Shown: piece by piece, positions 1 to 5,420 of the stretch
Numbering within the stretch: the first letter of the stretch is position 1
Layout: every line of letters starts with the position of its first letter
NCBI GenBank assembly: GCA_015223015.1
Contig: JADFWK010000248.1
Coordinates: forward strand, 1 to 5,420
Direction: 5' to 3'
DNA: 5,420 nt
From: Pseudomonadota bacterium
GTDB taxonomy: Bacteria; Desulfobacterota; DSM-4660; Desulfatiglandales; B25-G16
Notes under the pieces: model-generated
Databases searched by the model: none
What the model saw: the letters and a program-made list of their open reading frames with translations, nothing else
What the model was told of the DNA's origin: nothing
Translations under genes and position numbers: made by a program

Positions 1-93
1 ATCGAACACGAACGGTTCGTAAACCAATCGCTTTCGCGCTTTTAGCGTGTTTCGTAGTTGAAAGAGAAGACGGATACCTGAGTTACAAAATCC
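1..93. other. Non-coding tail downstream of the Nudix gene
   Basis: No gene is seen in these 93 bases. A short symmetrical word, ACGAA-CGG-TTCGT at 8-20, and CGC/GCG words around 30-46 could form small hairpins. None is followed by a U-run on the minus strand, so I do not call a terminator. Confidence 0.4.
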
Positions 94-615
94 CTAAACT
101 AACGAGCTAATAAAGGCGAGGGATATAATTGATTTACTATCGAGAATCTTATGATCCCTAATCATTCCTAACACCTCTTTCAGGGTAAAGATCTCAATAG
201 ATGATATCTCATTTTCGTCAATTTCTTTTTCCAGCTTCTTTAGATCCCTGCCTACATAGAGATAAATAAGCTCATTAGAGTATCCAATAGCAGGGGCATA
301 GGTATAGAGCCATTCGATAGACTGCGCCTCAAACCCTGTCTCCTCAACAAGCTCTCTTTTGATACATTCCTCAGGGCTTTCACCTCTATCAATCTTGCCC
401 GCAGGGATCTCCAGCGTTTCCCTTCCTAATGCATACCTGTACTGCCTGACCATAATGATCTCGTTATCTGAAACGAAAGGGACAATTGCCGCGGCTTGCG
501 GATGGTCAATGCGAATCCTCTTGCTTATCCTCCCATTTCGCAGGCTCACCTCATCCAGATAGACCATGAAATTCTTTGTGCCGAGACTTGCCAGGCTCTG
601 TATTTTCTGTTCCAT
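94..615 (-). CDS. Nudix hydrolase, ADP-ribose pyrophosphatase-like
   Basis: This 173-aa cytosolic protein probably hydrolyses ADP-ribose or a related nucleoside diphosphate sugar to AMP and a sugar phosphate, using Mg2+ or Mn2+. The Nudix box (GX5EX7REUXEEXGU) is perfect at residues 73-95: G73, E79, R87-E88, E91-E92 and G94. It is preceded by RQYR (57-60) and LEIPAGKID (68-76), the arrangement typical of the ADP-ribose pyrophosphatase branch, and followed by YAPAIGYSNE (106-115), where that branch usually has a proline. Length is normal for the family (about 170-210 aa). The ATG at 613-615 is supported by a strong Shine-Dalgarno GAGGAA (rc of 623-628) seven bases upstream. The gene is the last of three co-directional genes but lies 370 bp below the acyltransferase gene, across a large palindrome, so it may depend on its own promoter or on read-through. 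The family call is secure. The exact substrate cannot be read from sequence; GDP-mannose or another dinucleotide is possible. Confidence 0.93.
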   Translation of the reverse strand: MEQKIQSLASLGTKNFMVYLDEVSLRNGRISKRIRIDHPQAAAIVPFVSDNEIIMVRQYRYALGRETLEIPAGKIDRGESPEECIKRELVEETGFEAQSIEWLYTYAPAIGYSNELIYLYVGRDLKKLEKEIDENEISSIEIFTLKEVLGMIRDHKILDSKSIISLAFISSLV

Positions 616-622
616 TTTCTCG

Positions 623-628
623 TTCCTC
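623..628 (-). promoter_or_regulatory. Ribosome binding site of the Nudix gene, inside a short repeat
   Basis: On the minus strand GAGGAA lies seven bases before the ATG at 613-615, which fixes the start. It sits within AACCAGCAACGAGGAACGAG, a variant of the repeated word at 1746-1765 where the corresponding bases read GAGTAA. One base change relative to that copy (T to G) therefore gives a good Shine-Dalgarno site. Confidence 0.7.
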
Positions 629-656
629 GTTGCTGGTTAACTCGTCTCAAAATGTG

Positions 657-677
657 ATTGATTATTGCTTTAGCTCC
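657..677 (+). repeat. Left 21-bp perfect inverted repeat of the palindromic element
   Basis: Bases 657-677 (beginning ATTGATTATTG and ending TTTAGCTCC) are the exact reverse complement of 932-952. The match stops at 656/953 and 678/931. These are the longest perfect arms in the element and the best candidates for its termini. Confidence 0.9.
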
Positions 678-775
678 TTTTTACCAATCCTTATCCCAAA
701 GAGGGCGGGGTTTTTCGGAAGTGACTGGTGGGAGGGTGCTGTCTTTTCGCTACTTATCAGTGGGGGAAGCCGCAG

Positions 776-802
776 GTCTCCTGCTCCAAAGGAGCGGAGG
801 AC
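776..802. repeat. Central hairpin at the tip of the large palindrome
   Basis: Bases 776-787 (GTCTCCTGCTCC) face 791-802 (GGAGCGGAGGAC) across an AAA loop at 788-790. Nine of twelve pairs are Watson-Crick, two are G-U type in the plus-strand RNA, and one is mismatched. A second local hairpin, GGGGG 811-815 with CCCCC 823-827, uses the same C-run that pairs with 762-766 in the long-arm structure. The two foldings therefore exclude each other. Confidence 0.6.
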
Positions 803-931
803 AATGCGGAGGGGGCAAGGATCCCCCGCTAGTAAGTAGCTGAAAAGACCAAGCCGGGAGCCTCGGAACTGACGAGAAGCCCCGCCCTCTTGGTGAAAAT
901 TGGGCTTATACAAAGCTTTCAGCATATCTAC

Positions 932-952
932 GGAGCTAAAGCAATAATCAAT
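932..952 (-). repeat. Right 21-bp perfect inverted repeat of the palindromic element
   Basis: Bases 932-952 (beginning GGAGCTAAAG) are the reverse complement of 657-677 with no mismatch. The arm lies 33 bp below the DUF374 stop codon, so a transcript reading out of that gene would meet this arm first. Confidence 0.9.
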
Positions 953-985
953 TAATGAAAGATGAGAGACGAGCAACTGCTGACA

Positions 986-1696
986 TCAAAGATCATCTTC
1001 TCTCAGGATTAGTTCCATATTGGGATCTCGATGTTTAACCATTGCGTCAACATCTCGGGTCATTAGTATCAGGGTTCTCTCCATTTCCTTTACGTACATA
1101 TCAAACTCATCACCCTGCGCGTGTTTGGGAATGAGGTATGGTTTCGATACATAGATAACTATCCGTGAGAATGGTTTTGGGATTATCATCTTGTCCCATG
1201 CCTCTGCAAACATCCATACCTTGGTAGCAGACCAAGTACATGGCATAATATGGACACCTGATCTTTGAGCAATTCTGACCAACCCTGGTTTAGCCCGAAA
1301 TGCCGGACCCTGTGGACCATCTGCAACAGTGCCCACAACCCTGCCACCAGTATTCAAGAATCTGACCAGTTGTTCGGACCCTTCCTTTCCTCCCCTGGTT
1401 GATGAACCCCTGGCTGGGACAATGCCTACCTTTTTGGCAAAATTAGCCAGGAGGTCACCATCCCTGCTGGAAGAGAAGAGGACCATAGGGTGAATGGAGC
1501 CATACTTGAAGAGGAAATAAATAGCGCATCTATGCCAGGTGGTTATAACCACCTTTTTGTCTCCCAATACAAACTCATCTATGTAGTTTTTATTGATATA
1601 CCGAACCCTGCAGGTCAGGAGAACGAGCCTCAGAAAGAATATCGCCAGGTAGGAGAGAAAGCCTATCAAATATCGGTTGGTAATTCTGATTCTCAT
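986..1696 (-). CDS. DUF374 / lysophospholipid acyltransferase-like protein, possible lipid A acyltransferase
   Basis: This 236-aa protein of the LPLAT superfamily, DUF374 branch, probably acts at the inner face of the cytoplasmic membrane and moves an acyl chain onto a lipid or lipid A precursor. A hydrophobic segment at about residues 10-28 should anchor the N-terminus. Conserved blocks follow in order: TTWHRCAIYF (52-61) with candidate catalytic H55; SSSRDGD (75-81); GIVPARGSSTRGG (91-103); VADGPQGP (124-131), likely for phosphate or acyl-donor binding; and a C-terminal helical part. The classical HX4D acid is absent, with Tyr at position 60. Family members include LpxJ, a lipid A secondary acyltransferase of epsilonproteobacteria, but this protein cannot be called LpxJ from sequence alone. 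The ATG at 1694-1696 is the only reasonable start, because an in-frame TGA lies at 1703-1705; its ribosome site is weak. The gene lies 80 bp below dnaE on the same strand. Confidence 0.88.
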   Translation of the reverse strand: MRIRITNRYLIGFLSYLAIFFLRLVLLTCRVRYINKNYIDEFVLGDKKVVITTWHRCAIYFLFKYGSIHPMVLFSSSRDGDLLANFAKKVGIVPARGSSTRGGKEGSEQLVRFLNTGGRVVGTVADGPQGPAFRAKPGLVRIAQRSGVHIMPCTWSATKVWMFAEAWDKMIIPKPFSRIVIYVSKPYLIPKHAQGDEFDMYVKEMERTLILMTRDVDAMVKHRDPNMELILREDDL

Positions 1697-1697
1697 T

Positions 1698-1770
1698 TCT
1701 CGTCACTGGTTTCTTGTCACTGGCTTCTCGTTTGCCTGCCTTAATAACCAGCAACGAGTAACGAGTAACA
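1698..1770. repeat. Short tandem and inverted repeats filling the dnaE-DUF374 gap
   Basis: A 14-base unit is repeated in tandem at 1702-1715 and 1716-1729 (GTCACTGGTTTCTT and GTCACTGGCTTCTC, 12/14 identical). A seven-base unit AACGAGT is repeated at 1753-1759 and 1760-1766. The two sets face each other: CTCGTTTGC 1727-1735 can pair with GCAACGAG 1751-1758 with one bulged base, and CTGGTT 1706-1711 with AACCAG 1746-1751. No U-run follows on the minus strand, so this is not a classical terminator for dnaE. The repeat runs to within a few bases of the acyltransferase start codon and takes the place of a normal ribosome site. Confidence 0.7.
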
Positions 1771-1776
1771 AATCGC

Positions 1777-4700
1777 CTATACCTCACATATCACCTTATC
1801 TCCTACCAGAGACTCAATCTCCTGAATCAGGTTCTCCTCAGGCATGATGCTGTATCGATTGTGGGCTGCTACCATTGACTCATTATTCCCGTCAAGGTTG
1901 ATCTTAAAAACCAGTCTGCAATCTCCTGGATACCTGAAGAGAAGATCCCTGAGCTTAATGAGGCTCGAGTGGGTAAGACCATCCTGTGAAATAGGAATCG
2001 AGATAGACCTGATCGATTTTTGTTTTACTGTTTCCAAGGCAACTATATCCTGTGCCCTGATTTTTACCATGTTATCTCCTACCTCGGCCTCTCCCGTGAC
2101 CAAAAGGGGCTTGTCATCATTCAGGACATGGGCACATCGGGCGAAAACATCTGGAAACGCTACGACGTCGGTGAAGCCTTGTTTATCCTCAAGGCGAATG
2201 GTCGCCATCTTATCACCTTTTCTGGTCCTCTTTATCCGCATGCTGCTAACGAGGCCGGCCAATCTGACAACCGCTTTATCTTTGATGTTAACAAGATCCT
2301 GGGTTGTTGTGGTTGCAAACTGGCTTATGGCATCAGCAAATCCGTCCAGAGGATGCCCGGTGATGTAAAATCCGAGGGATTCCTTTTCCTTTCGTAGTTT
2401 TTCGTCATCGGCCCATTCATCAATATCCGTGAGTTCAAGGGTTTTCTCTTCCTCTTCCTTGGATGGAAAGAGGTCAAACATATTCAGCTGATTTGGGTCT
2501 TCACTAATCCCTCCAAAAGCCAGGGCAGCGTTTAAGGATTCAAAGAGCTTTGATCTGAACACACCGGTAAAATCAAAGGCACCACACTGGATCAGGCTTT
2601 CCAATACCCTTTTGTTTACTTTTGATTTGTCTACCCTTCTACAAAAATCCGTAAGTGAGGTAAATGGCCCTTTGTTTTCTCTCTCATGAACCATTGCTTC
2701 CACGGCTTTAAATCCAACATTTTTCACTGCTGCCAGGCCAAAACGAATACTTTCTCCAACAACAGCAAAATCCACCTGACTCTCATTGATATCGGGGGGA
2801 AGTATGGGTATGCCCATTTCCCTGCACTCGGCAATGTTCTTAATGGTTTTGTCTTGGCTTCCCATATCTTCTGTAAGCAGGGCAGCCATGAACTGCACCG
2901 GATAGTGGGCCTTGAGATAGGCAGTCAAGTAAGCTATCATAGCATAGGCAACCGAATGGGATTTATTAAAACCATACCCCCCAAATTTTTCTATCAAGTC
3001 AAAAACATTCCCTGCCTTATTTCTGTTTAATCTGTTTCGGGTTGTTCCTTCCAGAAACCGTTCCTTTTGCTGTGCTAGCTCTTCAGAGCGTTTTTTGCTA
3101 ATGGCCTTTCGTAACCCGTCTGCCTCTGCAAGGGTATAGTTTGCCAGTACCTGGGCGATTCGCATCACCTGCTCCTGATACACAATGACTCCATAGGTCT
3201 CTGTGAGAATCTCTTCCAATTCTGGCAATGGGAAGGTTATTTTGATTTCACCATGCTTCCTTTTAATAAAATCAACAACCATATTGCTACCCAAAGGACC
3301 TGGCCGATACAGGGCGACTGATGCAACGATATCCCCAAAGACACCAGGCTTGAGGTTCCTTAGGAGCTCTTTCATGCCGGTACTCTCCAGTTGAAATACC
3401 CCGGTGGTCCTACCCTCACTGATTAGCTGAAAGGTCTTATCGTCTTCCATGTCTATTTCATCAAGATTAACAGGGTGGCCAGTTGTATCTCTTATGAGAT
3501 CTACGGTGTCCTGGATAACGGTCAAGGTCTTGAGCCCCAGGAAGTCAAACTTAATCAACCCGAGCTGTGCGACCTGATCCATGGTAAACTGGGTCATCAC
3601 CTCACCATTTGGCCCTTTAAAGAGAGGGAGGTATTCGACCAAAGGCCTGTCAGATATAACTATACCGGAGGCATGGGTAGAGGCGTGTCTGGTTAGACCT
3701 TCCAGGGATCTGCTAATGCGTAGGAGTTTTCTCTCCTCATCTGTTCCCTCTTCCATGGCCTTGAGCTGAGGCTCTGCCTCTATTGCCTCATCGAGGGTGA
3801 TATTCAGGCCTTCGGGAATAAGTTTAGCGATCCTGTCGGCCTCTGCATAAGATATATTAAGAGACCGGCCCACATCTCTAATAACAGCCCGAGCCTTCAT
3901 GGTTCCAAAGGTTATGATCTGTGAGACGTTTTCTCTCCCATATTTCTCACTGACATAATCAATAACCTTATCCCGGCTTTTAATGCAGAAATCTATATCA
4001 ATATCAGGCATACTGATTCGGCCCGGGTTTAGAAAGCGCTCAAAGAGGAGGCCATATTCGATTGGATCAATATCGGTAATCTTCAGCGCATAGGCGGTAA
4101 GGGAGCCGGCAGCTGATCCCCTGCCCGGCCCCACAGGGATACCTGATTTCCTTGCATAGGCTATGAAATCAGCCACGATCAAAAAATAACCTGCAAAGCC
4201 CATTTCACTGATGATTCTTAGTTCATAGGTCAAACGATCCTCATATTCGGCTTTCAATTCGGCGGAGAGTGAGCCATCCAGAGACTCCTTGCGCGTTAAC
4301 CTCTTGTCCAGGCCTTGTCTGGCCTCTTTCTGGAGTTTTTCTTCCAGACTCAGATTGCCTGCGACCTGAAAGACGGGGTATTTGTACTGGCCAAATTCCA
4401 TCTCATAGTTACATTTTTTGGCTATCTCCACGGTATTGTCCAGAGCTTCTGAAAACCCATCCAAATCGCTGGCCATCTCTTGCCGAGATTTAAAATAGAA
4501 CTCATTATTTGAAAACTTCAACCTGCCGGGATCATCAACACTCTTACCCGTCTGGACGCATAAGAGGATATCATGAGCTTCTGCATCCTCTCTGTTCAAG
4601 TAATGGCAGTCATTGGTGGCAACCAAGGGAAGAGACAGGTCTTCAGCCAGCTCTTTTAAAGCTTCGTTTACGGCAATCTGTTCAGGCATCTTATTGGCCA

Positions 4701-5271
4701 TTACCTCCAAATAGAACCGGTCATGATCAAATATGGAGGCTAGCTGGCGGGCATACTCTTTTGCATCCTCAAGCCTTCCCCTTCTTAAGAAGTAGGGGAC
4801 GTGGCCCTTGAGACATGCTGAAAGGGCAATTAATCCTTGATTGTTCTGTCTTAAGAGCTCCATGTCGATCCTGGGATGATAATAGAAGCCCTCAAGATTA
4901 CCCAAGGTCACAAGCTTGCTGAGATTCCTGTATCCTGTCTCATTCATCACAAGGAGTACAAGGTGATATGCAGTTGGTTGCCCATCAGATGATGGTGATT
5001 TTTCTTTCCTGCTGCCGGGGGCTACATATGTCTCGCAACCGATAATAGGTTTAATGCCTGCCTTGTGGGCCTGAGAGTAAAACTCTACTGCCCCAAACAT
5101 GTTGCCATGATCAGTAATGGCAACTGTTTCCATGCCCAGCGTGGAGGCCTTTTGTAACAATCTATCGATCCTGATGGCCCCGTCAAGCAAGCTGAATTCA
5201 GTGTGAGTGTGTAGGTGAACAAAGGGATGTTGGTCCTTTTTTCCTGATTTATTTTTTGGTTCTGGTGACAT
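1777..5271 (-). CDS. dnaE: DNA polymerase III alpha subunit (DnaE)
   Basis: This is the 1164-aa catalytic subunit of the replicative polymerase, of normal DnaE length (about 1160 aa). The N-terminal PHP domain (about 16-285) shows HLHTHTEFSLLDG (19-31), ITDHGN (52-57), E80, H103, C153 and NDCHY (220-224). The polymerase palm has GPGRGSAAGS (381-390), PDIDIDF (422-428) with likely catalytic D423 and D425, and KFDFLGLKTL (574-583) with D576. Fingers motifs include ALYRPGPLGS (653-662), VYQEQVMRIAQ (697-707) and FGGYGFNKSHS (763-773). A tandem helix-hairpin-helix region follows, then the clamp-binding motif QLNMFDLF (928-935). An OB fold (about 1000-1085) and a C-terminal tau-binding-type region end the protein. 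The ATG at 5269-5271 places the PHP start correctly, and an in-frame TAA at 5296-5298 limits any extension. No clear Shine-Dalgarno precedes it. There is no intein and no fused exonuclease domain, so this is not PolC. Confidence 0.98.
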   Translation of the reverse strand: MSPEPKNKSGKKDQHPFVHLHTHTEFSLLDGAIRIDRLLQKASTLGMETVAITDHGNMFGAVEFYSQAHKAGIKPIIGCETYVAPGSRKEKSPSSDGQPTAYHLVLLVMNETGYRNLSKLVTLGNLEGFYYHPRIDMELLRQNNQGLIALSACLKGHVPYFLRRGRLEDAKEYARQLASIFDHDRFYLEVMANKMPEQIAVNEALKELAEDLSLPLVATNDCHYLNREDAEAHDILLCVQTGKSVDDPGRLKFSNNEFYFKSRQEMASDLDGFSEALDNTVEIAKKCNYEMEFGQYKYPVFQVAGNLSLEEKLQKEARQGLDKRLTRKESLDGSLSAELKAEYEDRLTYELRIISEMGFAGYFLIVADFIAYARKSGIPVGPGRGSAAGSLTAYALKITDIDPIEYGLLFERFLNPGRISMPDIDIDFCIKSRDKVIDYVSEKYGRENVSQIITFGTMKARAVIRDVGRSLNISYAEADRIAKLIPEGLNITLDEAIEAEPQLKAMEEGTDEERKLLRISRSLEGLTRHASTHASGIVISDRPLVEYLPLFKGPNGEVMTQFTMDQVAQLGLIKFDFLGLKTLTVIQDTVDLIRDTTGHPVNLDEIDMEDDKTFQLISEGRTTGVFQLESTGMKELLRNLKPGVFGDIVASVALYRPGPLGSNMVVDFIKRKHGEIKITFPLPELEEILTETYGVIVYQEQVMRIAQVLANYTLAEADGLRKAISKKRSEELAQQKERFLEGTTRNRLNRNKAGNVFDLIEKFGGYGFNKSHSVAYAMIAYLTAYLKAHYPVQFMAALLTEDMGSQDKTIKNIAECREMGIPILPPDINESQVDFAVVGESIRFGLAAVKNVGFKAVEAMVHERENKGPFTSLTDFCRRVDKSKVNKRVLESLIQCGAFDFTGVFRSKLFESLNAALAFGGISEDPNQLNMFDLFPSKEEEEKTLELTDIDEWADDEKLRKEKESLGFYITGHPLDGFADAISQFATTTTQDLVNIKDKAVVRLAGLVSSMRIKRTRKGDKMATIRLEDKQGFTDVVAFPDVFARCAHVLNDDKPLLVTGEAEVGDNMVKIRAQDIVALETVKQKSIRSISIPISQDGLTHSSLIKLRDLLFRYPGDCRLVFKINLDGNNESMVAAHNRYSIMPEENLIQEIESLVGDKVICEV

Positions 5272-5297
5272 ATCTGTTTGACGAATTTTATTGAATT

Positions 5298-5306
5298 AGT
5301 AACGAG
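5298..5306 (+). repeat. Single copy of the AGTAACGAG word in the dnaE leader
   Basis: AGTAACGAG occurs here and again at 1757-1765 in the same orientation, beyond the other end of dnaE. Here it lies between the candidate promoter and the dnaE start, so it would fall in or at the edge of the 5' leader. A nine-base match alone is weak; its weight comes from recurrence of related words in the other gaps. Confidence 0.4.
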
Positions 5307-5309
5307 ACC

Positions 5310-5338
5310 ATATTATTGTTTACATTGGATATAACCAA
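5310..5338 (-). promoter_or_regulatory. Weak candidate sigma70-type promoter for dnaE
   Basis: On the minus strand TTGGTT (rc of 5333-5338) and TAATAT (rc of 5310-5315) are separated by exactly 17 bases. They match the -35 and -10 consensus at 3/6 and 4/6. The region is AT-rich and would give a leader of about 30 bases before the dnaE ATG. Such matches arise easily by chance in AT-rich DNA, so this is only a candidate. Confidence 0.3.
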
Positions 5339-5360
5339 GAAGCGTCTAGGATGGTCATGA

Positions 5361-5420
5361 GGTCTTTTCTTCTGTTCCGAGGCTCCCAGCCTGGTCTTTT
5401 CTACGACTTATCAACAGGGG
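5361..5420. repeat. Partial second copy of the palindromic element, cut by the window edge
   Basis: Bases 5374-5401 match the reverse complement of 842-869 at 26 of 28 positions, differing only at 5389 and 5392. Weaker similarity continues to both sides: GGTCTTTTCTTCTG 5361-5374 resembles the arm next to the GC-rich block, and ACTTATCA 5406-5413 followed by GGGG matches 752-759 and the G-run at 762-766. The copy should therefore be one arm of another palindrome whose centre lies just past 5420. It is located upstream of dnaE, outside the candidate promoter. Confidence 0.75.

Larger units (their letters stand above)
641..973. repeat. Large imperfect palindrome, MITE-like or structured intergenic element
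   Basis: This element fills most of the 370-bp gap 616-985, in which I find no credible gene. Nested inverted matches are: CTCGTCTC 641-648 with 966-973 (8/8); 657-677 with 932-952 (21/21); AAGAGGGCGGGG 699-710 with 880-891 (12/12); GTCTTTTC 741-748 with 842-849 (8/8); GCTACTTA 749-756 with 833-840 (8/8); and GGGGGA 762-767 with 822-827. The inner arms (about 699-767 and 822-891) stay in register over some 70 bases with at most one inserted base. The right arm carries about 20 extra bases between the outer and inner matches. The outer parts are AT-rich and the core is GC-rich. No transposase is encoded. The structure fits a non-autonomous mobile element, or a long hairpin in the dnaE-DUF374-Nudix transcript. 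A related sequence begins at the right edge of the window, so the element is dispersed. No convincing target-site duplication is seen, so the true ends are uncertain. Confidence 0.8.

Noticed and set aside
576..843. Two overlapping plus-strand open frames across the Nudix start and the left palindrome arm
   Set aside because: They run antisense into the Nudix gene and through repeat DNA, with basic, serine-rich products typical of spurious frames.
662..976. Minus-strand open frame of 104 codons within the intergenic palindrome
   Set aside because: It lies almost wholly inside the inverted repeat, its product is low-quality sequence without a domain, and it has no supporting ribosome site. 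The frame is open because of the GC-rich repeat.
1727..1758. Hairpin after dnaE as a rho-independent terminator
   Set aside because: The stem is only eight pairs with a bulge and a 15-base loop, and no U-run follows on the minus strand.
1702..1770. Possible CRISPR-like or tandem repeat array
   Set aside because: Units are only 7 and 14 bases, two copies each and without spacers, and no cas gene is nearby.
1590..1787. Minus-strand 65-codon frame spanning the dnaE-DUF374 gap
   Set aside because: It overlaps both well-supported genes and is made largely from the short tandem repeats.
1844..2397. Plus-strand frames of 174 and 125 codons opposite the 3' part of dnaE
   Set aside because: They are antisense to conserved dnaE codons and show no recognisable domain.
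1..5420. An undescribed defence, mobile or biosynthetic gene system
   Set aside because: All three genes belong to well-known housekeeping families. Novelty, if any, lies in the intergenic repeats.

Overview
This window holds three complete genes, all on the minus strand, so transcription runs from high to low coordinates. They are dnaE (replicative DNA polymerase III alpha subunit, 1164 aa), then a DUF374 / lysophospholipid acyltransferase-like protein (236 aa), then a Nudix hydrolase of the ADP-ribose pyrophosphatase type (173 aa). All three are intact, and I see no frameshift or truncation. The lipid-A-type acyltransferase fold points to a Gram-negative bacterium. The style of the proteins and the moderate GC content suggest an uncultured Desulfobacterota-like (deltaproteobacterial) or related lineage, but this is an impression and not a placement.

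Layout by region: 1-93 is a short non-coding tail downstream of the Nudix gene. 94-615 is the Nudix hydrolase. 616-985 is a 370-bp gap filled almost entirely by a large imperfect palindrome (about 641-973) with 21-bp perfect inverted ends and a GC-rich core. 986-1696 is the DUF374 acyltransferase. 1697-1776 is a gap made largely of short tandem and inverted words. 1777-5271 is dnaE. 5272-5420 is the dnaE upstream region, with a weak candidate promoter and, at the window edge, part of a second copy of the palindromic element.

The genes are housekeeping: chromosome replication, envelope lipid acylation and nucleotide-sugar clean-up. They may be co-transcribed but share no obvious pathway. No defence system, CRISPR array, RNA gene or transposase is visible. 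The most interesting content is between the genes. A MITE-like palindromic element occurs at least twice here, on both sides of the dnaE-DUF374 pair. A family of short words (CGAGTAAC, AACCAGCAACGAG, CCAGTGAC) recurs in the intergenic gaps and in one case contains the ribosome binding site of the Nudix gene.
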